This document shows, in pieces, positions 51,063-60,795 of a stretch of 64,000 nt of DNA. How positions within the stretch are numbered: position 1 is the stretch's first letter; each line of letters begins with the position of its first letter. A program made the position numbers and the translations under genes. The stretch is from Corallium rubrum (lineage: Eukaryota; Cnidaria; Anthozoa; Scleralcyonacea; Coralliidae), in the NCBI GenBank assembly GCA_964035015.1, contig OZ035998.1:26939917-27003916 (forward strand), in the 5' to 3' direction. The notes under the pieces were generated by a model that did not search any database, was not told where the DNA came from, and saw nothing but the letters and a program-made list of their open reading frames with translations.

Positions 51063-52082
51063 CATTTATACCATTCTCACTCGTCGTATATGAACTCATA
51101 ACCAACTCGAGTTGGTTATGCTCGGCGCTATAATATAGCAAAATATGTTATGATAATTAATGCAAAATTGTTTGATTTATTGCAATAAATTATATTAATT
51201 GAATGAATATCCGCCACACGTATGAGCCTCCGTCATGCGTATTGTAGTTTATGTTTTCAAGTTTCTTGCTGAGTTGAAAACAGCTTCAGAGTTTTCCCTC
51301 AGAGCCAAAAAATACGTTGAAAAGATTGAATGAAGAATAAAAACAGCTTTAAAAAGTCAAAAGGTGAGTGATTTATTTCTTAATCTGTCGTGGTTGTGAA
51401 TCTTTGGCTTTTGAAATGGACAAAGAAGCTACAAATATAACTAATAGCGAAAACTACACGTTGCATGTTTTTCAATATCTCTAACCTGAAAGAATAACAC
51501 TTTTTATCCATAATGATTTATTACTTCAAAAACCCACTTTGCTGAGTAATAATAATGGTTGTACTCATAAATATGTTATTAGTTCAATTTTTGTGGATTT
51601 TAATTTGTCTGACAAAACATTATTGTCAACCTGACAATTCAAATCGGGTTTTGTAAACTCTTTAGATGGTTTTTAAAGTGGATTTACCATCTTAACTTTG
51701 TAAATTGTTCATTTGGGTTATGTATTTTGTGCTAAATGTTAGTTTCCCCTTCTTAGCTCAAGTTTTTCTGAGCTATACGTTGAAACAAAAGGTACGCATA
51801 GCGTACATGTATCTGCGCCGAACACATTAGAAGAGAATATAAATAGTGCCTATGAAACAATCAGGGACGTAGCCAGGATATTGAAAGAGGGCAGCCAAAA
51901 TCAAGATAAATTTTTAGGGGGGTCCGGGGGCATGCTCCCCCGGGAAATTTTGAAATCGAGAGTCGCTGAAATGCCATTTCAGAGCTGGCTTTTGGAGGAA
52001 GATTTTACAGACTCTAAATGTTAAAAAACGTCATATGAAATACTCAAAACACGCAAACGTCACATAGATACTCAAAATGCAT
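48218..52082. other. No supportable gene; isolated repeats
   Basis: An ORF of 104 codons (49692-50006, plus; MLLFCAFSFFSTRCSRSE start) is cysteine-containing but matches nothing I know. A copy of the TTAACCC-class repeat core lies at 49461-49515. A perfect palindrome AACCAACTCGAGTTGGTT lies at 51092-51109. An AT run lies at 51028-51055. Near 51873-51960 the words CAGGGACGTAGCCAGGAT and GGTCCGGGGGCATGCTCCCC mark a truncated transposon end of a class also seen near 1055 and 5270. Confidence 0.45.
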
Positions 52083-52090
52083 ACACTCAG

Positions 52091-52167
52091 TAGCCTGCGC
52101 CGCAGACGACTAAAACAGTGTTATATTACGTATATAACACTGTTTTAGTCGTCTGCGGCGCAGGCTA
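52091..52167. mobile_element. 77-bp perfect-palindrome MITE, 8-bp duplication
   Basis: Arms TAGCCTGCGCCGCAGACGAC then TAAAACAGTGTTATA with complement, around TTACG. Flanked by identical ACACTCAG (52083-52090 and 52168-52175), an 8-bp duplication typical of hAT elements. Same TAGCCTGCG ends as 42376-42553. Confidence 0.92.
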
Positions 52168-52175
52168 ACACTCAG

Positions 52176-53341
52176 TAGCTTGAATACACTGTTTACAGTT
52201 TATTTCCTGACACAATTCATATTGCATCAGTTTTGTTGTTACACATGTCTATTGTTTTATATCAAAAGGGGGTTCCCCCGCTTGGTAACCAGGTCTAATA
52301 AAGTTGACCTGGGCAGCAGGATGACCCTAACTTTGACCCGGGTGCTAGGGTAACCCTACCTCCTTGTAAGCAGGCCAGTTCAGTGAACTTAATAACTAAT
52401 AAGTGAATGATCCCTTGATATTAAAGAAAATAAATCGTGGGGCAAATCGTGGTTTATTAGATACAACTTTGTCAACTTACAACAACCTAGAATTTAAATA
52501 GGCACTGCTAATAAACTTGGTTGCTTTAAAAATGTAAAAGAATGCTACCTGTACATGTTGTGAAATGTATACTTGTTATTTTTATTAATAAGGCAGTGAG
52601 GTTGTTTAATACCGGACATGTATGACACGTATCTATAAGCTAAATAGCAAAATCTAGTTCAAAATCTTGGATTGTTTATTAGATTATCTAATTTAGATAC
52701 AATGAGTACATGCGTGTATTGCTAATAAACTTGATTGCATTAAAAATGTAAAATGATGCTACCGGTTGTGAAATATATACTTGTAAGTTTCCTCCAAAGA
52801 CAATTGTTTGTCTTCTGAAGAGTAATGACCACGGTCTGAGTCGCCTGACTCGATATAAAATCGCCCAACGAGTTGAAAACCTTTTGTATAACGCACAAAA
52901 ACTGTTGGTAGATCACACTTGCAAGTTTACTATAAGTCATGTTAAAAATCTTGCCATTTGTGTCAGCAATATTGTCTTTCTTCGAAAATAGTGTTGCTCT
53001 TTTGATATGGCGACGATTTATTATTATAAACACGATCGCGTTAAAGAATACTTGTCTCCATCGTTCAAACTGACAGCTCGTACGTTGACGCCAAAAAATT
53101 CTATAGCTTCGATTGTCCCCGATGTAATTGTCGCGCATTGGTTAGAGTTACACCACAGCACACATTACAGGTCAGTGGTTACACAAAAAAGTTAACAGAC
53201 ACACAACAACAAAAACCAGCCAGTTTCATCTGCAATAGTTTAAGAAAACTACGCTGCCATTTTGTTTTTCACTATTCGCTGTATATGAGCTGATATACAG
53301 TTAGTAATGCAGCCAATCAGATTGCAAGATAGCTCATATAC
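52176..53341. other. No gene seen
   Basis: Non-coding; small ORFs (52740-53138 minus, 53007-53195 plus) lack motifs. Confidence 0.45.
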
Positions 53342-53554
<213 letters not shown>

Positions 53555-53649
53555 GGTCTGGTCGGCTAAGTTCGTTGGACGAATCTACACTTGTTCGAGA
53601 CTTTAGATAAAGATTGGAACGTTTGTTGAAAGCCGTTCAGAACTGAGAC

Positions 53650-54132
53650 ATGAATACTCGACGATCTAGAAACCGTAAATGTGAAGCCTGGGGAAATAAA
53701 GTACATGTCGACGAAGTGTCCGTTGTCGAATACCAAAAGCTGTTTCCATGGATAGAGGCCATATACACAGACGCTATCGCCACTGAAATCGAGAAATTAT
53801 GCGCAGAAAACTGTTGTGGTTGTAAGATTGATCACCCCAGTCAGCGCCAGCATGATTGCCTCATGATGACCAAGGAAGAAAGATGGGAATTGTACTGTAA
53901 AGATGCCATTGCATTTGTAAACGATAAACGATTGATTTGGGACGAGTTTACTGAAGCGACAAGACTACTAAAGATCAGGTGTCGTAAAGACGCTCTTGAA
54001 CGTTTAAGACATTTAGAAAACACGTCAGAGTCCATATTGTATGCAGTGTGGCAATTTTATAGTAATGCGCAGAATCCAGAAATGAAATGTATTCTAGGAT
54101 ATCTTTCTTACTGGAGAGAAAGTAATAAATGA
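53650..54132 (+). CDS. Gene A, left arm: 160-aa HPSQ zinc-motif protein
   Basis: 160 residues from an ATG (MNTRRSRNRKCEAWGNK). Residues 35-50 are a helix (IEAIYTDAIATEIEKL), followed by CAENCCGCKIDHPSQRQHDC, a compact Cys/His cluster (C-x3-C-C-x-C-x3-H-x5-H-x-C) likely to bind zinc, then LMMTKEERWEL and a helical C-terminus (LERLRHLENTSESILYAVW). From memory, proteins with a GCxxDHPSQxxHxCLM core recur in animal genomes next to other small element-type genes; their role is unknown to me. The frame is intact here, whereas the right-arm copy is split by an insertion. Confidence 0.7.
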   Translation: MNTRRSRNRKCEAWGNKVHVDEVSVVEYQKLFPWIEAIYTDAIATEIEKLCAENCCGCKIDHPSQRQHDCLMMTKEERWELYCKDAIAFVNDKRLIWDEFTEATRLLKIRCRKDALERLRHLENTSESILYAVWQFYSNAQNPEMKCILGYLSYWRESNK

Positions 54133-54279
54133 TTTTCTTGTATAAATGTTGTGTTTTGTCTTAAATATGGCTAATAATTGTAGATTTCAAAGCAAATCCT
54201 CGTTTATGCTTATATAAGGAAATCGTAGGAAGATAGAATGAGGAATCACTTCGAGAAGCCGTAAGAAGAACGATTTTAA

Positions 54280-54567
54280 ATGTCGAAATATAAAGTCAAA
54301 GCGATTTATTACTTTGAAAGTGTTGCTACGCTTTTTCTTACTAAGAGTGATGTTTGCATATTTATCCTGAGTGCACGTGCAGGAGACAAAAGAAAAAACT
54401 CATTAGGGGTCATTAAGAGGATGAAGCGCTTAGGTAGGTCTGGGCGAGAAAGTCAGCGTACCGCGTGTATTTTGCATAAGACAGGATTCACAACAATCAG
54501 TTTAAAATATTTATTTAGGCTTTCGTTTAAACTTACACATATCAAAACAAATTACGGTTACATATAA
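54280..54567 (+). CDS. Small basic ORF, left arm (doubtful)
   Basis: 95 codons with a hydrophobic N-terminal half (VATLFLTKSDVCIFILSA) and a basic stretch (RKNSLGVIKRMKRLGRSGRE). The right-arm equivalent (58361 downward, minus) has a premature TAG after RESH, so the frame is not conserved. It may be non-coding. Confidence 0.3.
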   Translation: MSKYKVKAIYYFESVATLFLTKSDVCIFILSARAGDKRKNSLGVIKRMKRLGRSGRESQRTACILHKTGFTTISLKYLFRLSFKLTHIKTNYGYI

Positions 54568-54750
54568 AAAGTTTTAGTAAGGTCTGCTTCTTAGATTATA
54601 TTTAGGCGTTGTTATTTTAAAAGTAGCATGATACTCTTTCTTGTCTTCGGATGATAATTGTGATACATCTTTTGTCATGGGTAAATATTTTGATATAGTC
54701 ATCAATAGATGATGTTGATACTTTTTTATTTTGGTTCAAAATTATTTTCA

Positions 54751-55209
54751 TTAATTCCATCGGTGATATAAACCCTGGGACACGCAGTACAGAAACCAAT
54801 TGAATGTAAAAAAAGATAAGGGAGATCCTAAGTTACATAATTTACAATGATTGTTATCCTGATAGAAATCTTTCCATGAACATTTAGGACACTGAAGTAA
54901 ATATACAACACGTACAATACTTTGACAGTGTTCACATTCTCCAGTAAGTGCTTTATTTCTCTCCGAGTCCTCTCCACTCCAATGCTCCGCGTCCGACTCT
55001 TCTTGTTCAGTTTCGGAGTCAGTTTCTTCGTCTTCGCTTTCGGATTCCAGCTCTTGATGTTCGTGACGTGCCAGCATGGTCAAAACCGGAACATTTTCAA
55101 TGCGGAGACTTTTATCAATTTTCAAATTTGCTAGTCCTTTAACAAAAATATCTAAACCAAGGGGTTCGGGAATCTTGGCATCGTATTCTGTTAGAAAATA
55201 TTCTATCAT
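54751..55209 (-). CDS. Gene C, left arm: acidic protein with three CxxC pairs
   Basis: 152 residues from an ATG: MIEYFLTEYDAKIPEPLGLD, VKGLANLKIDKSLRIEN, an acidic low-complexity centre (ELESESEDEETDSETEQEES), then CEHC, CPKC and CKLC pairs and a hydrophobic tail. The three cysteine pairs suggest zinc binding. Directly upstream (55410-55215) another frame reads TFTLRIDEEKVSSLLNSLL and WNSRGEIVYYGRTIPRTN, which looks like the lost N-terminal domain separated by a frameshift shared with the right arm. Resembles an uncharacterised family of element-borne proteins; no function known. Confidence 0.6.
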   Translation of the reverse strand: MIEYFLTEYDAKIPEPLGLDIFVKGLANLKIDKSLRIENVPVLTMLARHEHQELESESEDEETDSETEQEESDAEHWSGEDSERNKALTGECEHCQSIVRVVYLLQCPKCSWKDFYQDNNHCKLCNLGSPLSFFTFNWFLYCVSQGLYHRWN

Positions 55210-55438
55210 CAGTGATATTTGTTCTTGGTATAGTTCTCCCGTAATATACTATTTCCCCTCTTGAATTCCACGTGAGAAGACTATGAGATATCAGCAAACT
55301 GTTTAGTAGAGAAGACACTTTCTCTTCATCGATTCGTAGTGTAAATGTGATATTATTTGTTGGACGTGATAATTAGCGAGACTTGTTTCTTCCATGATGT
55401 TCACACTTAAACTGACTATCGTAGAAACTTTTAGTGCT

Positions 55439-55756
55439 TTATACCATTTCTGCGAGTCCTTCTAAAACAGGACCAAGTAACAGGCTTAGAAATCCTTCAC
55501 CGTTTTGAACCAGTGTTTTCTTTTTTCGTCTAAAACTTCGTCGGGGATCAACCAAAATGTGTAGATCGTCCTGGTAAGGGCTAAGTGTTTCAATCACATG
55601 GTGAGGTAGTTGATAGTGCATTTGCCATAAATTATGCACACACTCGCATATACATCGAACCTGCTCAGGGCTCGCAGACTCCAAAACAGCTCGCTGTTGT
55701 AGGGGTTTTGAAAGACACCAAAACTGAAGAAATGCCCTCTGTTCGTGGGTGAACAT
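55439..55756 (-). CDS. Gene B, left arm: 105-aa protein ending GFLSLLLGPVLEGL
   Basis: From an ATG: MFTHEQRAFLQFWCLSKPLQ, CICECVHNLWQMHYQLPHHV, ETLSPYQDDLHILVDPRRSF, a basic patch (RRKKKTLVQNG) and a short hydrophobic end (EGFLSLLLGPVLEGLAEMV). A helical body, then RxSxxxKKxxLVQxG-x-GFL-x2-LLGP, recalls small proteins of virus-like animal elements, some compared with adenovirus core or minor capsid peptides; this comparison is from memory and weak. The frame is intact in this arm only. Confidence 0.6.
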   Translation of the reverse strand: MFTHEQRAFLQFWCLSKPLQQRAVLESASPEQVRCICECVHNLWQMHYQLPHHVIETLSPYQDDLHILVDPRRSFRRKKKTLVQNGEGFLSLLLGPVLEGLAEMV

Positions 55757-55855
55757 CTCTATCTGATAGTCTCTACCAGAACATGCATTTTAAGAGGAAG
55801 ATAAGGAGTAGAAAGAAAATAGAGGAAGAGGAGAAGGAAGAGAAACAGGAGGGAA

Positions 55856-56767
55856 GGGCTCGGAGTTAGGAGCAAAGAGGTTGGAGCCAAGGGCTTGGAG
55901 GCATGAGCCAAAGGCTCGGAGCTAGGACCCGTGGGCTCGGAGCCAGGAACCGGGGGCTCGGAGCTAGGACCCGGAGGCTCGGAGCTGGGAGCCGGACCCG
56001 GAGGCTCGGAGCTAGGAGCCAGGGGCTCGGAGCTAGGAGCCAGGGGCTCGGAGCCAAGGCTCGGAGCCATGAGCCAAGGGCTCGGAGCTACGACCCGGGG
56101 GCTCGGAGCCAGGAGCCAAGGGCTCGGAGTCAGGAGCCAAGGGCTCGGGAGCCAGGAGCCAAGGGCTCGGAGCCAGGAGCCAAGGGCTCGGAGCCAGGAG
56201 CCAAGGGCTCGGAGCTAGGAACCGGGGGCTCGGAGCTGGAAGCCGGGGGCTCGGAGCCATGAGCCAAGGGCTCGGAGCTACGACCCGGGGGCTAGGAGCA
56301 AGGGGTCAAGGGCTCGGAGCCGGGGGCTCGGAGCTAGGAGTCAAGGACTCGGAGCTAGGACCCGGGAGCTTGGAGCCAGGACCCGGGGGCTCGGTGCTAG
56401 GACCCGGGGTCTTGGAGCTGGGAGTGTGGGGCTCGGAGCTAGGAGTCAAGGGCTCGGAGCTAGGACCCGGGGGCTTGGAGCCAGGAGCCAAGGGCTCGGA
56501 GCCAGGAGCCCGGGTCCTAGCTTCGAGCCCTTGACTCCTAGCTCCAAGCCCTTGGCTCATGGCTCTGAGCCTTGGCTCCGAGCCACTGGCTCCTAGCTCC
56601 GAGCCCCCGGCTCCCCGCTCCGAGCCACCGGGTCCTAGCTCCAAGTCCCCGGCTCCTAGCTCCGAGCCCTTGCCTCCCAGCTCCGAGCCCTTCGCTCATG
56701 GCTCCGAGCCCTTGGCGCCCGGCTCGTACCTCCGACCCCTTTGCTCCTAACTCCGAGCCCTTTCCTC
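55856..56767. repeat. Mirrored GC-rich minisatellite at the palindrome centre
   Basis: Units close to GGGCTCGGAGCTAGGAGCCA run forward from 55856 to about 56515, then flip to the inverse (TGGCTCCTAGCTCCGAGCCC) to 56767. The unit itself is rich in GGCTC/GAGCC inverted words. All SEPLAPSSEP-type ORFs here are repeat translation. Confidence 0.95.
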
Positions 56768-56884
56768 CTCCTGTTTCTCTTCCTTCTCCTCTTCCTCTTT
56801 TTTCTTTCTACTCCTTATCTTCCTCTTAAAATGTATATGTTCTGCTAGAGATTTCCTCATTTTGACACTGACTGTCAGATAGAG

Positions 56885-57201
56885 ATGTTTACCAATGAAC
56901 ACAGGGCATTTCTTCAGTTTTTGTGTCTCTCAAAACCCCTACAACAGCGAGCTGTTTTGGAGCTACGAGCCCTGAGCAGGTTCGATGTATATGCGAGTGT
57001 GTGCATAATTTATGGCAAATGCACTATCAACTACCTCACCATGTGATTGAAACACTTAGCCCTTACCAGGACGATCTACACATTTTGGTTGATCCCCGAC
57101 GAAGTTTTGGACGAAAAAAGACAACACTGGTTCAAAACGGTGAAGGATTTCTAAGCCTGTTACTTGGTCCTGTTTTAGAAGGACTCGCAGAAATGGTATA
57201 A
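56885..57201 (+). pseudogene. Gene B, right arm (frameshifted)
   Basis: Mirror copy of the left-arm gene B. It starts MFTNEHRAFLQF but changes frame near 56960 after AVLE, then resumes SPEQVRCICECVHNLWQMH in another frame to the same stop. One or two bases differ at the break (GGAGCTACGAGCC against GGAGTCTGCGAGCC). Confidence 0.8.
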
Positions 57202-57430
57202 AGCACTAAAAGTTTCTACGATAGTCAGTTTAAGTGTGAACATCATGGAAGAAACAAGTCTCGCTAATTATCACGTCCAACAAATAATATCACATTTACA
57301 CTACGAATCGATGAAGAGAAAGTGTCTTCTCTACTAAACAGTTTGCTGATATCTCATAGTCTTCTCACGTGGAATTCAAGAGGGGAAATAGTATATTACG
57401 GGAGAACTATACCAAGAACAAATATCACTG

Positions 57431-57890
57431 ATGATAGAATATTTTCTAACAGAATACGATGCCAAGATTCCCGAACCCCTTGGTTTAGATATTTTTGTTA
57501 AAGGACTAGCAAATTTGAAAATTGATAAAAGTCTCCGCATTGAAAATGTTCCGGTTTTGACCATGCTGGCACGTCACGAACATCAAGAGCTGGAATCCGA
57601 AAGCGAAGACGAAGAAACTGACTCCGAAACTGAACAAGAAGAAGTCGGACGCGGAGCATTGGAGTGGAGAGGACTCGGAGAGAAATAAAGCACTTACTGG
57701 AGAATGTGAACACTGTCAAAGTATTGTACGTGTTGTATATTTACTTCAGTGTCCTAAATGTTCATGGAAAGATTTCTATCAGGATAACAATCATTGTAAA
57801 TTATGTAACTTAGGATCTCCCTTATCTTTTTTTACATTCAATTGGTTTCTGTACTGCGTGTCCCAGGGTTTATATCACCGATGGAATTAA
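57431..57890 (+). pseudogene. Gene C, right arm (frameshifted)
   Basis: Mirror copy of gene C, identical in frame through DSETEQEE, then one extra base at about 57643 shifts it to VGRGALEWRGLGEK and a stop. The CxxC region follows undamaged in the original frame. Confidence 0.85.
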
Positions 57891-58504
57891 TGAAAATAAT
57901 TTTGAACCAAAATAAAAAAGTATCAACATCATCTATTGATGACTATATCAAAATATTTACCCATGACAAAAGATGTATCACAATTATCATCCGAAGACAA
58001 GAAAGAGTATCATGCTACTTTTAAAATAACAACGCCTAAATATAATCTAAGAAGCAGACCTTACTAAAACTTTTTATATGTAACCGTAATTTGTTTTGAT
58101 ATGTGTAAGTTTAAACGAAAGCCTAAATAAATATTTTAAACTGATTGTTGTGAATTCTGTCTTATGCAAAATACACGCTAATGACTTTCTCGCCCAGACC
58201 TACCTAAGCGCTTCATCCTCTTAATGACCCCTAATGAGTTTTTTCTTTTGTCTCCTGCACGTGTACTCAGGATAAATATGCAAACATCACTCTTAGTAAG
58301 AAAAAGCGTAGCAACACTTTCAAAGTAATAAATCGCTTTGACTTTATATTTCGACATTTAAAATCGTTCTTCTTACGGCTTCTCGAAGTGATTCCTCATT
58401 CTATCTTCCTACGATTTCCTTATATAAGCATAAACGAGGATTTGCTTTGAAATCTACAATTATTAGCCATATTTAAGACAAAACACAACATTTATACAAG
58501 AAAA

Positions 58505-59473
58505 TCATTTATTACCTTCTCTCCAGTAAGAAAGATATCCTAGAATACATTTCATTTCTGGATTCTCCGCATTACTATAAAATTGCCGCAGTTCATACAA
58601 TATGGACTTTGATGTGTTTTGTAAATGTCTTAAACGTTCAAGAGCGTCTTTATGACACCTGATCTTTAATACTCTTGTCGTTTCAATAAACTCGTCCCAA
58701 ATCAATCGTTTCTCGTTTACAAATGCAATGGTATCTTTGCTGAGTACAACCAGAGACAGTGCTAAAAAGCGTTGCCCTGTGGCGTTCAAAATGTCGCGTT
58801 AAAAATGTCGCGTCAAAAATATACTCTTGATTCCGAACGAACGAAGGAACGAAGGAAGGAACGAAGGAAGGAACGAAGGAAGGAACGAAGGAAGGAACGA
58901 AGGAAGGAACGAACGAACGAACGAACGAACGAACGAACGAACGAACGAACGAACGAACGAACGAACGAACGAACGAACGAACGAACGAACGAACGAACGA
59001 ACGAACGAACGAACGAACGAACGAACGAACGAACGAACGAACGAACGAACGAACGAACGAACGAACGAACGAACGAACGAACGAACGAACGAACGAACGA
59101 ACGAACGGACGGACGGACGGACGGACGGACGGACGAACGAACGAACGAACGAACGAACGCACGCACGCACGCACAGAATATAAAGCGTTTGAAAGTTAGC
59201 TGCGCCCGCAAGCCAACTTTCAGGGCACCGCAATTCCCATCTTTCTTCCTCGGTCATCATGAGGCAATCATGCTGGCGCTGACTGGGGTGATCAATCTTA
59301 CAACCACAACAGTTTTCCTCGCATAATTTCTCGATTTCAGTGGCGATGGCGTCTGTGTATTTGGCCTCTATCAATTGAAACAGCTTTTGGTATTCGACAA
59401 CGGACACTTCGTCGACATGTACTTTATTTCCCCAGACTTCACATTTACAGTTTCTAGATCGTCGAGTATTCAT
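58505..59473 (-). pseudogene. Gene A, right arm (split by insertion)
   Basis: The N-terminal part (MNTRRSRNCKCEVWGNK to EERWEL, 59473-59231) and the C-terminal part (SKDTIAFVNEKRLIWDEF to YWREGNK, 58746-58505) are separated by 484 bp of inserted DNA at 58747-59230. The HPSQ motif is kept. Confidence 0.85.
58747..59230. repeat. 484-bp insertion dominated by (GAAC)n
   Basis: A GAAG/GAAC tetranucleotide run at 58838-59158 grades through GGAC into GCAC. It is bracketed by unique ends: GCGTTGCCCTGTGGCGTTC on the left and the hairpin GAAAGTTAGCTGCGCCCGCA, AGCCAACTTTC on the right, whose outer edges contain GCG(G/T)TGCCCTG as inverted repeats of about 11 bp. This looks like a small transposon carrying the microsatellite. 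VRSFVRSF ORFs here are artefacts. Confidence 0.8.
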
Positions 59474-59654
59474 GTCTCAGTTCTAAACGGCTTTCAACAA
59501 ACGTTCCAATCTTTCTCTAAAGTCTCGAACAAGTGTAGATTCGTCCAACGAACTTAGCCGACCAGACCATGTGTAATCCTAATATCGTAATATCCGAGCT
59601 TATATAACTTCATGTATACTATAATTATACCAATCTTGCCCAATCATGTCACAG

Positions 59655-59756
59655 GCGTGAGTCATGCGTGAGTCACGGTGCGTGAGTCACGGTGCGTGAG
59701 TCACGGTGCGTGAGTTACGGTGCGTGAGTTACGGTGCGTGAGTAGTCACGCTGAAT
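59655..59756. repeat. 15-bp GTGAGTCACGGTGC minisatellite
   Basis: About six tandem copies of GCGTGAGTCACGGT-like units. The TGAGTCA core equals the AP-1 consensus in the first copies, decaying to TGAGTTA in later ones. Confidence 0.9.
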
Positions 59757-59782
59757 ATTAATGAGGCGGCATCCCTTTGTAT

Positions 59783-59813
59783 GCTGGATTGGGGGGGGGG
59801 GGGGGGGGAGAGG

Positions 59814-59854
<41 letters not shown>

Positions 59855-59907
59855 ATGCTGGATTGGGGGGGGGGGAGAGGTTATATATATATATATATAT
59901 ATATATT
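59783..59907. repeat. Duplicated poly-G plus (AT)n module
   Basis: The unit TGTATGCTGGATTGGGGG, GAGAGGTTATAT and an AT run occurs twice in tandem. Another G-run lies near 60024. Confidence 0.9.
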
Positions 59908-60588
59908 TACATAGAGAGAGACTTTTAACACGGAAGTTTTTACAAATTATATTCCAAGAAACCCGCGACAACTTAGGGACTGGTCATTAAACATGGAGAA
60001 GGGGCGGCTGGAGGAGAAATCGGGGGGGGGGGGGGGGTCCCCAACCTTGTCCCCAGGGCCTGTTGTCCTGTGGCAGCGCGAAAAGGCCCTGGCATCGGCT
60101 GGTGGGTTCTGTGTTTTCATTGGTTGATCGCTTATCGTAAACATTCTTCGCAAATACAATTAATGCAAAGTTCAGTAAATTAATTTGCTCATGACTTAAC
60201 CTGAATGTCAGGCCTTTATTTGTTCCCGCCTGCCGCTAAACCCGGCAGGCGGGCAGAGGTGCGGGCGAGCGAGAAGGCGAGAAAAATAAAGGCCTGAGGA
60301 AACTCTTAGCAAAACTGCGGGGTCTCCGTCCATCTAATGGACAGAAGCTCTGATTGGCTGGCTAATTGAAGTAAGGATTTTGATTGGTTCATTCAGATAA
60401 ACGAAAACCAAATGCAACACGAACAATAGACACTTCCCGAACTTAATTGCTTCAATGCCTACGAAACAATAGCTCCAAGCTGAGGTTAGCAATGAGATCG
60501 TAATGCATTTACTGTTATCTTTCATGACCAACCCCGATTTCAAGCCGTTCGTTCTTACTGAAGCAAAATCCGGAAGCGTCTATTGACC
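59908..60588. other. No gene; repeat shared with 9790
   Basis: At 60102-60190 the repeat GGGTTCTGTGTTTTCATTGG also found near 9790. A GGCGGGC-rich inverted word pair lies at 60219-60262 (CCCGCCTGCCG / CGGCAGGCGGG). Confidence 0.55.
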
Positions 60589-60795
60589 CAATCTCGTTCC
60601 CAGAGTCCACGTTCCCCACCCGGGAAACGAGAGACTCTGGGATAATCCGTTTTACATCGATACTTCATTGGCTGATGAACATCATTACTCTTCTCCGGAT
60701 AACAAGAATCCTGTGATGGCGTGAACGGATTATCCCAGAGCCTCTCGTTTCCCGCTCCCTGGGTAAGGGGAACGTGGGCTCTGGGAACGAGATTG
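60589..60795. mobile_element. 207-bp MITE with 9-bp duplication (Mutator-like)
   Basis: Ends CAATCTCGTTCCCAGAG and CTCTGGGAACGAGATTG, with about 75 bp of inverted repeat (inner ACGTTCCCC, AACGAGAG, TCTGGGATAATCCGTT and complements). Flanked by CTATTGACC at 60580-60588 and 60796-60804. The 9-bp target site points to a Mutator-type transposase. Confidence 0.92.

Larger units (their letters stand above)
53551..59572. mobile_element. 6-kb palindromic gene-bearing element
   Basis: The left end ACATGGTCTGGTCGGCTAAG and right end CTTAGCCGACCAGACCATGT are inverse copies, and the identity continues for over 2.2 kb per arm, up to a mirrored GC-rich minisatellite at 55856-56767. Each arm carries the same genes: A (HPSQ-type zinc protein), a small basic ORF, C (acidic, triple-CxxC protein) and B (GFLSLLLGP protein). 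The arms differ by substitutions, small indels and a 484-bp insertion in the right arm, so this is not a simple read artefact. No transposase, integrase or polymerase is inside, so mobilisation must come from elsewhere. Confidence 0.85.

Noticed and set aside
55759-56829. Proline/serine-rich SEPLAPSSEP ORFs in several frames
   Set aside because: Minisatellite translation on both strands; no conserved start or non-repeat domain.
58683-59473. VRSFVRSF / NERTNERT ORFs
   Set aside because: GAAC tetranucleotide repeat read in several frames; only the gene A parts outside the insertion are meaningful.
53551-59572. Sequencing fold-back artefact as full explanation of the palindrome
   Set aside because: The arms differ by many substitutions, distinct frameshifts and a 484-bp insertion, which a fold-back read would not create; a haplotype misjoin is still possible.
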